Shown here: in pieces, positions 10,361 through 54,456 of the stretch
Layout: each line of letters opens with the position of its first letter
Position numbering within the stretch: position 1 is the first letter of the stretch
Assembly: GCA_036785325.1 (NCBI GenBank)
Contig: JAXIVH010000033.1
Span: 1,964,227-2,028,226 of the forward strand
DNA from: Urophycis tenuis
Lineage: Eukaryota; Chordata; Actinopteri; Gadiformes; Phycidae
DNA length: 64,000 bases
Direction of reading: 5' to 3'
Notes under the pieces: generated by a model
What the model was told of the DNA's origin: nothing
The model's input: the letters and a program-made list of their open reading frames with translations, nothing else
Database searches by the model: none
Program-made: the position numbers and the translations under genes

Positions 10361-11518
10361 TCACGCCCTGCAACATTTGAAGCGTATTAGTTTGTGGAAG
10401 GCGCGCTTAAAGTCCTCGTTGGACATGGTGTAGATGATGGGGTTGATGAGAGAGTTCAGGTAGCCCAGCCACGTGAAAATGTCGAATAATTCCGGGTGGA
10501 AGCAGGACTCGCACACGGACACTAATATAGTGTAGATGAAGAACGGCAGCCAGCAGATGATGTAGGCCCCGAGGATGATCCCCAAAGTTTTAGTGGCTTT
10601 CTTCTCCCTGGCCGCAGATATCCTCTTTTTCTCCAGCAGCGCGTCGGACACGGTGACTTTGACTTGGCTCACGTTCGCAGACGCGATGGTGTCACAGGAC
10701 GAGGTGTCGTTGGTTCCGTAGTTCAGCGACGTGTTGGACGCGACCGAACCGGGAGAGTCGGTGATTAAATGGGCCGACGTGAGTCTCTTGCCCGGTTTGT
10801 TGGGCGACTGCTTCAGGATCCGTTTACGCGCCTCCACGTAAATCCTTCCGTACAGCGCGATTAGGAGGAGCGTCGGTATGTAGAACGCACCGAAGGTGGA
10901 GTATATGGTGTAGAAAATGTTATCAGTGTTGACATTACACGTGGTCACCTCCTCGGCCTTCACCTGGCGCCAGAAGAAGGGCGGCAGGGAGATGGAGATC
11001 GCGATCACCCAGGCGGTCGCGATCATCCCGGCCGCGCGCGCCGGGGTGCGCTTTTTGGAGTACTCCACCGCGTCCGTGATGGCCCAGTACCTGTCGAGCG
11101 CAATTACGCACAGGTGGAGAATGGAGGCGGTGCAACACGTTATATCCGACGACAGCCAGATATCGCACATGACCTGCCCCAGGGTCCATGTCTGACACAC
11201 CGTGTAGAGCGCGCTGATCGGCATCACCAGGATAGACACCAGGAGATCCGTCACGGCCAGCGACGCGATCAGAAAGTTGGCGGGAGTGTGCAGCTTTCTG
11301 GACTGGTAGATGGTGGCGATGACGAACGCGTTCGATAGCGTCGTGGCAAAGGTGACGAGTGACAGGGTCAACGCCAGGGACACTTGGAGCGTGAGGCTCG
11401 AGTCCTTCTCGTCCTCTTTCGGTGTGAAAGTGACATTGAGAGTGTGGTTGGCGGCGGACAAATTCATAAAATCTCCATAAGCGACAGACGTGGGTTCGAG
11501 CGGGCTAGTGCTCTCCAT
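10361..11518 (-). CDS. htr1b: 5-hydroxytryptamine receptor 1B, complete single-exon gene
   Basis: Encodes a 385-residue class A GPCR. The family binds serotonin, couples to Gi/o, lowers cAMP and acts at neuronal plasma membranes, often as a presynaptic autoreceptor. The N-terminus has N-glycosylation sequons at Asn19, Asn24 and Asn28. TM1 begins near residue 44. Visible landmarks are the TM2 core SLAVTDLLVS, Cys118 and Cys194 for the TM3-ECL2 disulfide, the amine-binding Asp125 in WLSSDITCC, DRY at 142-144, Ser207/Thr208 in TM5, CWLP at 322-325 in TM6, Thr349 in FTWLGY, NPIIY at 359-363 and a Cys382-Cys383 pair likely to be palmitoylated. Length is close to human 5-HT1B (390) and the TM segments match it almost residue for residue. 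5-HT1D is the nearest alternative; the ICL3 motif GKRLTSAHLITDSPGS and the KLIRFKC tail favour 1B. The start ATG sits in good context (GGGATGG). The lack of introns is normal for the 5-HT1 family. Confidence 0.97.
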   Translation of the reverse strand: MESTSPLEPTSVAYGDFMNLSAANHTLNVTFTPKEDEKDSSLTLQVSLALTLSLVTFATTLSNAFVIATIYQSRKLHTPANFLIASLAVTDLLVSILVMPISALYTVCQTWTLGQVMCDIWLSSDITCCTASILHLCVIALDRYWAITDAVEYSKKRTPARAAGMIATAWVIAISISLPPFFWRQVKAEEVTTCNVNTDNIFYTIYSTFGAFYIPTLLLIALYGRIYVEARKRILKQSPNKPGKRLTSAHLITDSPGSVASNTSLNYGTNDTSSCDTIASANVSQVKVTVSDALLEKKRISAAREKKATKTLGIILGAYIICWLPFFIYTILVSVCESCFHPELFDIFTWLGYLNSLINPIIYTMSNEDFKRAFHKLIRFKCCRA

Positions 11519-11975
11519 CCCGCGGCGGCCCCGTCCTACTCACATGGAGCTCCAAGGGAAGCAGAACGCACACACCTCGATCTCCTGGCAGCATCTATCC
11601 GCGCGTCTCAGCCATGCTGTGCTCTCCTCCGAGTACCCAAGTCCAGTGACGAGAGGACGGGTGATGCTCTCCGATAAAACGGCCTCTTCTTTCAACTTGT
11701 AGCCTTCAGCCTCGGCATCGCTTTTTGATTCGATCAGAAATGACCCGGAGTGACGCTCCGATGTCCATCCGTCTGTTGCTCGGGACAACTGGTGGCGAGG
11801 GAGAGCTCTACATCATCACAGCTCTACATCATTACGGCTCTACATCATCACAGCTCTACATCATCACAGCTCGTGCACTGGTCCATGCTTCACAAACGGT
11901 CCGCGAGTGACACGCCGCACTTCCGAAGTTCAGTGCGCGAGAGAAGCTTGACACTTGTTTTTATACTGACTGCCC

Positions 11976-12195
<220 letters not shown>

Positions 12196-12655
12196 GCACT
12201 CACTCACTCTCCCTCTATTCTCATTCTGTCTTATTGAAGGAGCCCTCTCCATGGACGAGGCCGCCGGGTCCTAAAACCCGAAGCTTCGTGTCTCCAGCAG
12301 ATAGCGACCAGCGTTTCGTCCGCGAGCTCATCATTCAGCTGGTGGCTCCCGCGAGGCCGTGGGCCCGGAGATCCCACTGCGCATGCCCGTCTTTATCGGC
12401 AGCCTCTGTGGGAACTTGGTGGACAGTTATGAGGTGTGTATTAAGTAAATATTACTAAAGTAATATGATTTAAATCATTTAAGTAGGCTAATATGCTATA
12501 AGAAACAAATCTAAACGCTAAATTTAAGGTCAGAAGTTGTCTTTTATTCAGAGCATACCAATTCAAATGTACTGCGAAACTATATGGTCGGGTTTTTTTT
12601 TTCTTCTGTTTTTCTGTGATGTTTACTGCACCTGCAGTGAAGCGTCAACACGTAA

Positions 12656-12770
12656 AAACAGTAGAACGTAAAAACCTTAGAACGTGACCGCGTTAACGTA
12701 AAAACCTTAGAACGTGACCGCGTTAACGTAAAAACCTTAGAACGTGACCGCGTTAACGTAGAAACCGTGT
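12656..12770. repeat. 31-bp tandem repeat, three copies
   Basis: Repeated unit containing AAAAACCTTAGAACGTGACC and CGCGTTAACGT, with a fourth partial copy, about 250-350 bases upstream of the mei4 start codon. Confidence 0.85.
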
Positions 12771-13013
12771 TCGTAAACGTAAAAAGTAAGATCTCCGTTC
12801 TTGGTCACCTGGTGAGGTTAGCCGCGAACCGGTTAATTTTCCATCTAAATCCACATCACCTATTATTACTGTTATTATTGTTATTAAGACCCTCCATCGT
12901 AACGGTCACATCACCATTATAACGGGTCATATAACCTGTCGTTTACCACAGCGTCTGATGTTCATCTTCACGTGATCAGAACCACATCTTGTTGAGCTGA
13001 GCGTCCTGAGGAC

Positions 13014-44767
<31,754 letters not shown>

Positions 44768-44887
44768 CTCCAGGACCAGGACACACCACTTTGGTCTTTG
44801 GATGGCTTTCATTTGGGACTTTTAAGTGATCTGAAAACTGCTATATTTTCGAGAGTCATACTGGAAATTAATGTTGAGCACTTGTAA

Positions 44888-44926
44888 AATAAAAACATAT
44901 ATACAATGTTGAGCCAGTGCAATAAA
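44888..44926 (+). promoter_or_regulatory. mei4 polyadenylation signals (candidate)
   Basis: AATAAA occurs at 44888-44893 and 44921-44926, about 120-155 bases after the mei4 stop codon. This is a plausible distance for a short 3'UTR. No transcript evidence is available. Confidence 0.5.
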
Positions 44927-45254
44927 AGTTTTGATAAAAAGTATTGGAGCGCTGCAGTTGAGCGGAATGTGAATTTAAAGTGCTGAAGGTGTGATGTCAG
45001 ATGACAACTCACTACAGTGGTGGTGTGACGGTTGATCCAGAACATTTTACCTCACACTAAACACTAAACATTTCATGACTACAGACATTGGTGTGAATAC
45101 ATTGGGAGTGTTGTCCACACTGAACCAGAACCAGCACAGGGCAGCAGACCACACCAGGCCTGCGCTGGGGTTCTCCGTCACCCTGTGGACTGCACACAGT
45201 GTGGAGTCAGCCGACAGGTGTGTGGTACCTCGTCTCTTTAGTGCCTCAGGGCGA

Positions 45255-45440
45255 CGCCAGATCCACAGGTCCAGATCCACAGGTCCAGATCCACAGGTCC
45301 AGGGCCACAGGTCCAGATCCACAGGTCCAGATCCACAGGTCCAGTTCCACAGGTCCAGGTCCGCAGGTCCAGAACCACAGATCCACAGGTCCAGATCCAC
45401 AGGTCCAGTTCCACAGGTCCAGGTCCATAACGTCAGGTCC
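45255..45440. repeat. about 14-bp tandem repeat (CCACAGGTCCAGAT)
   Basis: About 13 units of CCACAGGTCCAGAT with variable last bases. 44927-45254 and 45441-46310 have no recognised gene. Confidence 0.95.
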
Positions 45441-46314
45441 AGGCATCACAGATGTCTCTCAGGTACAGTTTCAAGCTCAGGCTGAATGAAATCTGATGAC
45501 TTGATGTTTCAGCTCCACTGAAGTCAAATCAGTGAGTCATGTTTTGCTGGGGCTATTTTGAAAGGCTTGATGAATCGACTATTGTCTACATGGTGATTAC
45601 CTTCCAACTGCACTTAAGGAATAATAAAGCCATAACTTTCACTCCCGGTTTCACAGTAAAGGTGCCGTGGAGGCACCGTTATTGGTTGTGAATATCCACA
45701 GACACAAAACCATCATTGCAGAACCCTAATCATTCTGCTCCTCTGGTGTGCTGCTGAGCTGTGTTTAGGTGAGTTTAGTGTCCAGGCGATGGCCTCCAGC
45801 ACGAGGCGCTGTTACTGTGAGGCTGCTTTCCACTCACAACGTCCCTCTGTTGTGGGAGGAGAACGCCTCAAACAATGGCAGCTGGTTTCCCAGCGCTGTC
45901 CTTTGTGCTGGAGATGGTACAGTCCATCACGCCACGCCGGTTGATTAGGCCAATCACTGGAGAAGTATGACAGATCAGTCAGGCAGCATTGGTTCTGCGC
46001 AACATCTGGTCGTGACGTAAGCCTGCGTTTGTTCTGATGTGGCGTGCATGGGCGTTGCGTTAGCATAGCATTAGCATTTGATTGGCTGAAGAATAGGCTA
46101 CACACCATGCTATTCGGCTAAGCTTTAAATTCATGGTTGTATTTTATTTGTACTTCATATTGCTTTTGTGCAAAATTGCAATGAAAGCGCAAAAAGCAAA
46201 GTTAGTTTCCATGTTTTTATGTCTTCACTCCAAATTCTGTTCTTTTGGTTCCTTCCTTTGTGTTTATCCCCCCACGACTGACTTAAGGTTCTTAAGGTTC
46301 TCCCCTCTCACACC

Positions 46315-46510
46315 TACACACCTCCTACCCACTGGTACAGACAGGTACACACACTGGTACAGACACAGGTACACACACTGGTACAGACACTGATACACAC
46401 TGGTACACACAGGTACACACACTGGTACACACACACAGGTACAGACACTGGTACACACACAGGTACAGACACTGGTACACACACTGGTACACACACACAC
46501 ACACACAGGA
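46315..46510. repeat. ACAC-GGTAC tandem repeat
   Basis: Units of ACACACTGGTAC/ACAGACAGGTAC ending in a CA run. Confidence 0.9.
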
Positions 46511-46689
46511 GGGTGACCGCGGTCGGGGTCTCCTACCAGCGACATGCTTCAACACCATGGAGACCCAGGAGACTCCATGCAGAGAGATGAGGGTCTCTCC
46601 CTCCCCCCACCCACCTTCTCTCTCTCCCTCCCCCCTACCCACCTCATCTCCCCCATCTTTCATATCCTGTTGAAAGCCGTTCATCGAGA

Positions 46690-47180
46690 GAGGTGAGCGA
46701 AGCAGAGGAGGGGGAGGCAGAGGGGTAGGGGGGGAGGCAGAGGGGGAGGGGGGGAGGCAGAGGGAGACCCAGACAGTGTTTACGTGCAGAGACGGCTAAT
46801 GTGTGGAGAGGCAGGGTGGGAGGGAGGGAGGTGGGGGAGGCCTGTGTGGATGAGAGATGATGGAAACAGGAGACTGTGTGTGTGTGTGTGTCCAAGGTGT
46901 GGAAGGTGTGCTGATGGGGAATGGTCCAAGGAGGAGGTCATGGTGGTTACTATTCGTGTACACTGCTCCTCACTGCTCCTCGCTGCTCCTCACTGCTCCT
47001 CGCTGCTCCCCACTGCCCCTCAATGCAATTTCCCTCAGGGATCATTAAAGTATGTCTGTCTGTCTGTCACTGCCCCTCCCTGCACCTCACTGCCCCTCCC
47101 TGCGACTCACTACTCCTTACTGCTCCTCACTACTCCTCACTACTTCTCCCTGCTCCTCACAGCTCCCCACATTGCCTCCA
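46690..47180. repeat. GGGAGGCAGAG repeats and 10-bp CTGCTCCTCA repeats
   Basis: 46700-46765 has GGGGAGGCAGAG units. 46960-47030 and 47070-47170 have TGCTCCTCAC/TGCCCCTCCC units, split by a non-LTR-tail-like TTTCCCTCAGGGATCATTAA with a TCTG run. Confidence 0.85.
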
Positions 47181-47579
47181 GCCTCCCTGGTAGTGAGTGT
47201 CTGCTGACAGCGTTTTTATGGCTGCTGCAAGAGAGAATGCCAGCAGAGCTTAGCTGTTCTTGCAAAGGTCTTTGTATAATTCAAGACATTTCAGCAGGAC
47301 TTCTCTTCAGGCTGTGGTCCTGAATGAGGACTTCTCTGCTTGCTCTGCTCTCGTCTGTCCCACCATTTCAGTTTTGAGGTGCTATTTTCTAGATGGATGG
47401 ATATTATAATATTCTAGAAATATAATGCAAAAATGTGACTCTAGGATAGGATTTCAATGGGTTTGGATTTGACTCAAATAGTCAGATAGGTTTATTTGTG
47501 TAGGGAGGGAAGGTGTCACATGACCAGAGAAAAGGGCTTGTTGGAGTCATTATGATGGTATGTGACAGTTATGGTGGAG

Positions 47580-48110
47580 TACACTTACAGATACAGCAGT
47601 AAACTTTATACAGCAGTAAACTATACGGCAGAGTCAACTTTATACAGCAGTAAACTTTGTACAGCAGAAAACTTTAAACAGCTGAGTAAACTTTATACAG
47701 CACTAAACTTTATACAACAGAGTAAACTTTAGACAGAAGTAAACTTTATACAGCAGAGTAAACCTTATACAGCAGTAAACTTCATACAGCAGAAAACTTT
47801 ATACAGCAGTAAACTTTATACAGCAGAGTTAACTTTAAACAGCAGTAAACTTTATACAGCAGTAAACTTCATACAGCAGTAAACTTTATACAGCAGAGTA
47901 AACTTTATACAGCTGAGTAAACTTTATACAGCTGAGTAAAGCAGAGTAACAGCAGACAGCAGAGTAACCTCTATACATCATATTAAACTTCATACAGCAG
48001 AGTTTACGTTATACATCAGTGAACTTTATACAGCAAAGTAAACTTTATACAGCAGTAAACTTTATACATCATAGTAAACTTAATACAGCAGAGTTAACTT
48101 TTCATTTTTT
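47580..48110. repeat. 17-bp AT-rich minisatellite
   Basis: About 28 units of ACAGCAGTAAACTTTAT with GAG insertions. 48111-50025 holds only weak SINE-like pieces. Confidence 0.93.
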
Positions 48111-49126
48111 TCACGTATTTTGGCAAAGGAATTTGTATTTGCTGTAAAGTAATGTGATCTTTCCACTAAGCAAATAAGAAATATTTTAGGACTTTAGGAA
48201 GCAGGTGGGGCTGTTTGCTCTGCCTCCTTGTGTCTCCCAACTCCTCACCCTCCTGAGCCAGGGCACCTGAGAGCTGCCAGACTGCACAGGGAGATGGCTT
48301 TATGCTTATTCTGACCCTTCTTCTACCCAGTGCTACAGAATCAGGAGCTCACATTCGGTTGTGTCCAAATTGCTTTGTACATCTCGAAAATAAGGAGCCG
48401 TCCTGTCCAGAGGAATCTTCTGTGTTCGATTCCTTGATTTAGGGCTTGTTTTCCCCGGTAGCTCCTTGGTGGTGTTCTAACCACTACGGCTCAGAATGGG
48501 TTTGCTTCTTCAGATTGGGAACGTTGCATAATTGAGGTGTGAACGTTTTTGTGTCTTTCATACTTTCGTTGAGTCAACGTTGCAAACATTCCGATTTTAC
48601 AAATATTGGCTTCAAGTGGGCAACATGGAGTGTGATGGTTGTACCTTTGGTACAGCTTGGTACCTTCAGTTGTCTCTCTGGAGGAGCCGGTGAGCTCCAC
48701 CACAGCTGACTGTAGATACACACCATGACCGGAGGAGGGGAGCGTGTCCTTCAGGCTCAGGGCAGGCTTCTGCCCAGAGACAGCGCCGAGTGACAGCCTG
48801 GGGAAGGTGACCGTGGCCCAGAGGACCTTAACTCTCGGGCCATCATTTGTATTCCGTGTGTCCAGAATACGGGAGCATGCTACTGGCTCCAGGTGAATGA
48901 GGTGCTCCTCTTCACGCATCCCTGCTCTGCCACCGTGAACATGCGAGGCCTCAGGGCTGTGCTACCGCCAGTCTGCAGCGATGGACACGCCCGGACAATA
49001 AATGGGACAGGAGGAACAGATGACACCTCAGGGCCCGGGCACCGTCACAATCTAATGACGAGCGTCTGTGTTGTGGATTCACACACTCCATGTTAGATGA
49101 TACTTCTCTGAGTTATGGTAGACACC

Positions 49127-49200
49127 GGGGCAGGATAGTGTAGCGGGGGTGTTGCTCTCAGCAGGGAGGCACTGCGTTCGATTCCTGGTGTCCACAGCCT
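49127..49200 (+). mobile_element. SINE head-like fragment (weak)
   Basis: GGGGCAGGATAGTGTAGCGG and GCGTTCGATTCC at 49175-49186 have tRNA-like spacing. Another antisense B-box-like piece lies near 48425-48480. No tail or duplication seen. Confidence 0.4.
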
Positions 49201-50027
49201 GTAGGCATCGTGGAGCATGATGACATGCATATGCATTGACAGAGCAGCCCCTCCTGACGTGTAGCTGGACTCACTTGATCCAAGTGTCTGCTGACAGCTG
49301 GGGGAGGAGATTTATTTTCTAAGCGTTTTTTTTTTTTCATATTTGTAAAAATTCTCTTCACGTGCCGACAGAAATCAATAAACCAAATGCTCTGACAAAA
49401 AGAGGAAAATAATCGCTCAAAAACATCTAAATTACATGATAATTTGTACAAAGTGTTGTCCAAACTGTCCCAAAATGACAAAACGTACGTCATGACAGAC
49501 ATGCACCACTTCACTGTGTGCAGCAGCAGGAAGTCGCGGCCCACTCAGAGCTCTCTCTCAGTGGCCTCGCTGCGGATGGCAGGGTGGTGCCCACCCTCAG
49601 GACCAGTCCCACCAAGAGGTCTTCAGTGTGGAGTTAATAGCCCAGTCAGGGAAGCATCTTGGATCCACGCAGACTGAGCAGAGCAGATAACGTGGGCTGT
49701 GGGTCACTGAACACGTTTCACCGTGAGCAGGATGTATGATCAGGGGGAGAAAAGAGATGCTGTTGAGTTGGTTGTGATGCTGGTGATGATGGATTTACTG
49801 GTGATGGAGGTCTGAGTCTGGACAGAGAACCCTCTTTCTGGTGGTTCTTCATTCTGTTCCTCCTGATGACCTTCAAGGCCTTGAGGCCATGTCCTCCTCT
49901 CCACTGGCTCCATGGTGGGGCTGAGCTGTAGTTTGACCACTGGGACGTCCCTGCTGTCCCAGTTGGACACATGACACTCGTTGACCTATCAAGAAGCATT
50001 GCGGAAGGGTCTCCAGCATCTTCAAGG

Positions 50028-50120
50028 ATTCAAGGATTCAAAGGATTCAAAGGTTTTATTGTCATGTGTGCAGTAAAGAAACGCGTTTCCCTGGACAATG
50101 AAATGCTTACTTTGCTGCCC
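50028..50120. mobile_element. non-LTR retrotransposon 3'-tail-like fragment
   Basis: GGATTCAAAGGTTTTATTGT followed by CATGTGTGCAGTAAAGAAAC and ACAATGAAATGCTTACTTTG, then AAATA-rich sequence to 50245. Confidence 0.6.
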
Positions 50121-50271
50121 ACACTGGATACCATATATAAATAATGTATAAAATAGAATATAAATAGAAACTGTACAAATAGAAATAAAAATAAGAAAAT
50201 ATACATAAAATAAAAATAAAAAAATAGAAATATAAAATTTAGAAGATGTGAATTAAATGAAATGGTGAAAT

Positions 50272-50302
50272 GAAATTGTTGTCAGACTCTGACAACAATT
50301 TC
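50272..50302. repeat. perfect 15-bp inverted repeat, 1-nt loop
   Basis: GAAATTGTTGTCAGA, C, TCTGACAACAATTTC, followed by more GTCAGACTC/GAGTCTGAC copies and an (AGAC)n run at 50362-50392. Confidence 0.95.
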
Positions 50303-50358
50303 TGACTCTGACAACAAGAGTCTGACAAATTATTGTCAGACTCTTCAAACCTTTATTT

Positions 50359-50395
<37 letters not shown>

Positions 50396-50734
50396 TTGCA
50401 TTTGTTACAATACTCCAGGGAAAAAAGAAAGAAGAGACAGACACTCTATGTATAGTAGAGTGTTAGAATATATGAATATATAACCTATGTAAAATATAAA
50501 CCTATGTAATACAAAGTTTGTACGCTTTATCCGCTGCCATCTCCTGCCTTTTAATCCGTTTGCTTTTTCTGTGTTGTTTTTCTGTTTTCATTTGCTTATC
50601 TGCATTCTGTATTTGTGTTTTCTGTTTTTTCTGTTATGTAAGTCACTTTGTAAACCTTGTTATATGTAAAATCATGATAATTATGATGATGATGATGATG
50701 ATGATTCCCATTACAGACTCAGTTGTGCAGCTCA

Positions 50735-51415
50735 CTGTGGCCCTGCTGGACCCACGGCGGCCTGCAGCTCACTGCGGCCTGCAGCTCGCTGTGGCCCTGC
50801 AGCTCACTGTGGCCCTGCAGCTCACTGCGGCCTGCAGCTCACTGTGGACCCGCTGGACCCACGGCGGCCTGCAGCTCACTGCGGCCTGCAGCTCACTGTG
50901 GACCCGCTGGACCCACGGCGGCCTGCAGCTAACTGTGACCCTGCTGGACCCACGGCGGCCTGCAGCTCACTGCGGCCCTGCTGGACTCACGGCGGCCTGC
51001 AGCTCACTGCGGCCTGCAGCTCACTGTGGACCCGCTGGACCCACGGCGGCCTGCAGCTCACTGCGGCCTGCAGCTCACTGTGGACCCGCTGGACCCACGG
51101 CGGCCTGCAGCTAACTGTGACCCTGCTGGACCCACGGCGGCCTGCAGCTCACTGCGGCCCTGCTGGACTCACGGCGGCCTGCAGCTCACTGCGGCCTGCA
51201 GCTCACTGTGGCCCTGCTGGACCCGCGGTGGCCTGCAGCTCACTGCGGCCTGCAGCTCACTGTGGACCGGCTGGACCCGCGGTGGCCTGCAGCTCACTGC
51301 GGCCTGCAGCTCACTGTGGACCGGCTGGACCCGCGGTGGCCTGCAGCTCACTGCGGCCTGCAGCTCACTGCGGCCCTGCTGGACTCACGGCGGCCTGCAG
51401 CTCACTGCGGTGGCT
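50735..51415. repeat. GC-rich minisatellite with higher-order units of about 182 bp
   Basis: Built from GCGGCCTGCAGCTCACTG and GACCCGCTGGACCCACGG blocks. The stretch from 50844 recurs almost unchanged from 51026, giving a 182-bp higher-order period. Each block contains a PstI-like CTGCAG. Confidence 0.97.
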
Positions 51416-52700
51416 GTCCGTTTATCCCAGGTTGTCCTTCATGACGTGATTTAAGGAATATTTAAGGAATGTCATGATCGAGGAGCATTCTGTGGTGAAA
51501 ATGAGTAGCTTACCTGAGTTAATGTGACACTGTCTCAAGCTCAGTGACTTTGGCCCAGCTGTTATTTAAATCCTGCTGGCGCTTTTCCATGTGCATAAAT
51601 AAACCTATTCTTATTATGTATTATTGTTAAGTGCCAACAGCAGGGGGCCGTTTCCGGTGGGCTGGGTGGAAAACGCACAACTCTGTCTGAGAAAACAACT
51701 CTCGCTCTGCGACTCGTTTCCCTGAGCACGTTTTGGCCCGAGCTTGGAAATGACTTCCATTTTTCAAATTGGAGTGATTGTGAAGTGTCATTTTGGGGAA
51801 AGAGTCAAAGCTATTTCCCTTACCAGTAATTACAGTAAGTGCTGTTTACTTATTGGTTTTGGAATCACACTGAGCAGCCGAGAGGAAGACATGGACGTGC
51901 TGTTTTTGGGCAGAACACCAGACTGACATTTCCTCGTATAGAGAGATGCCAAGAAAAATTATCCTATTAAATACAGAAGGGCAGGACAAAGGGAATTTGA
52001 CCTCTGCATGTCCCATGCCTTAACCCAACACAGCATATCTAGGCTTTTTGTTTGAAATGCAAGACCTGGGAGATTTATGAGATCTTCTATGATGTAGGTG
52101 GAGCCCTAACCCCCTCTGACCTTGATGGATCGCAGATCTCATTTAACTTGGATGCTTTCCCAGAAGCTCAGCTGGTCCTGATGTTGATCACTGCTGTGGT
52201 TTGACAGATGTTCCAGCAATCAGCTCCTTATGCTGAGCTAATGAGCAGTTCATAGCAGAGCAATTGAAACCCTAGCTGGAGATTTGACTGAAGAGTGTTT
52301 ATTGTGAGCATGCTGACACGAGAGCATGGCAGATCAACGATATAGATTTAGTCGTAGTCCCATTAAACTGCCATGACAACCGATGACAAGATAGGTCAAG
52401 GCTTAGGGGGAGACGCATCGCTTAGCAAGGCTATTACGATATTGATGAACAAGATCATTAGAAGGAAGATTGAAGCATCCCAGTCAACTCCTCCAGAAGA
52501 ATTCCCTGTTTTGTTTGGTGTTTCTCAGTCTGTTTCTCATGTTTGATGGACCACATTGTTGTCTGTGACACTGTTGACTTTGAGTGCCACGCTATAACTA
52601 CAAAGTACGGTTCCCTTCTGTTTGTTCTGCTTGGCCTTTAAACACAAAGAACCAAGCCGATGTTCTCCCGACCTCCAAACAAGCTGCTCGTAGTGTAGTC
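51416..52700. other. intergenic, no recognised feature
   Basis: AT-rich sequence without a convincing gene, RNA or repeat. Confidence 0.45.
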
Positions 52701-52704
52701 AGAA

Positions 52705-53010
52705 GAGTGCAGCACCACCACAGTGTCATAGTGAACAGTGTTGGCGTGTCGTGACATCACAGTGTCGTAGTGAACAGTGTTGGAGTGTCGTGACATCACA
52801 GTGTCGTAGTGAACAGTGTAGGAGTGTAGTGACATCACAGTGTCGTAGTGAACAGTGTTGGAGTGTAGTGACATCACAGTGTCATAGTGAACAGGTTTGG
52901 AGTGTAGTGATATCACAGTGTCATAGTGAACAGTTTTGGAGTGTAGTGACATCATATTAAACAGTTTTGGAGTGTAGCACTACCACAGTGTCATAGTGAA
53001 CAGTGTTGTA
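52705..53010. repeat. about 39-bp minisatellite
   Basis: About eight units of CACAGTGTCGTAGTGAACAG plus a TGTTGGAGTGTAGTGACAT block. Confidence 0.95.
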
Positions 53011-53776
53011 GCACCCCACAGTGAGGGAGAGGAGTGTAACACTGAATAGTGCTACACCCCCTCTTCATCTCATTCATCTTCCACCATGCTTCTGCGCTGC
53101 AGTGTGATCATTGAAGCGTTGGCAGCAGCATGAGTCTTATCCTGACAGGGAGGTGAGCTCCTCCATTAGCTGTGTTGGGCTGCAGGCTCCAGACTGAGGG
53201 TTCCTCCTCACCCAGCTGCACCCCCTGCTCACTGGCTTCATTCTTCATTCATACACTTTGACTTAACAGACACAGATATACTCATGTAGCAAGATTACAC
53301 AACACTGCATACATACTGATTTAGCTAAATGTAGAAAGTGATCCTACATTCTTGCCAGAAATTAGAACATCCAACTATGTGTGTTCTGTTGATAAACTAT
53401 TTCTATTTCTAGATAGAGCAAATATATGCTTGTAATTGGAGTGAAATTAACAATTTGAATGAAAAGTGTTTCTGTGAACGGGGATCTTGTACTGTGTTGT
53501 ACTTTTGTGACAATAATCAATATCCTGGCAGCTCAATAAAGCCGTGATTGTGTTTCTATTGGGGCTCCTGTGAGCTGGGGGCTGACTGCTCGGTGCTCCC
53601 AGGTTCCCAGGCTGATTACCTCCGTTATCACCCGGCCCTCCCAAACACCCGCTGTCTCTTTCAGGTTTTGAGAAGGAAGACGAGAAGCTAATGTGTGTTG
53701 TACGCTAACACAAGGAGGAGTTGGGGGGGCTGGGGACGCATCACGGGGGACTCGTGTCCTCTTCGTCTCCAACCTG

Positions 53777-53814
53777 CGCTGCAAGTTGACGTGGAAGAGC
53801 GTCAACTTGCAGCG
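53777..53814. repeat. perfect 15-bp inverted repeat, 8-nt loop
   Basis: CGCTGCAAGTTGACG, TGGAAGAG, CGTCAACTTGCAGCG, in a GC-rich stretch (53695-54400) whose open frames are not recognised. Confidence 0.95.
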
Positions 53815-54186
53815 TCCAGGAGACCGCTGCTCGGGAACATAACACCCTGGTTCAGGGGAACGCTTCCTCCCCGTCCCCCTTCGGCAGACTATCTACACTG
53901 CAGACGCTGGGGTGTGAAACCTCTGGGGGTCCGACGCCGTAGTGTCCTGCGAGCCCCCCCTGGACCCCAGCAGCACCCTAGCAGCACCCGGTTCCTTCAA
54001 ACAGCGACTCCAGTGTGTTTCACAGCTCTAGCACCTCTGGCATCCTCTAGGCCCTTCGGTCCAGAGCCCTGGACCTCTGCGTGCTGTGAGGGTGGCTCCT
54101 GGATGTGGCTGAGGGCCGTGAGAACGTGAGACTGCATGTTGATCGTGGAGACGCGCGGCCTTCAGGTGCCTCCCAGCTGGCGGAGC

Positions 54187-54243
54187 CCCCAGAACACCCG
54201 CCACGCGGTGGCGTTGGAACACCCGCCACGCGGTGGCGTTGGA
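54187..54243. repeat. 26-bp direct repeat with palindromic core, and nearby (CT)n
   Basis: Two copies of AACACCCGCCACGCGGTGGC plus GTTGG. The core CCGCCACGCGGTGGCG is nearly self-complementary. A (CT)n run follows at 54380-54415. Confidence 0.9.
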
Positions 54244-54380
54244 GAGCTCCGGGCGGCCTGGCGGGCCGGACTGGAGACCCTCCACCTCAGGACGGGCCGC
54301 CGTGCCAGCGAGCCTCGCTGGTGCCGTCGTGCCCGGCCGGACCGCCGGGCTGTGGGGGGGCGAGCGGCAGCGGGATAATG

Positions 54381-54417
<37 letters not shown>

Positions 54418-54456
54418 GACAGAATCATCACAGCCTGCGGTCTCCTGACCTTTGCG

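Noticed and set aside
53695..54129. GC-rich 144-codon frame near 53.7 kb considered as a gene exon
   Set aside because: No recognised domain, overlapping frames on both strands are equally open, and no paired splice sites support it.
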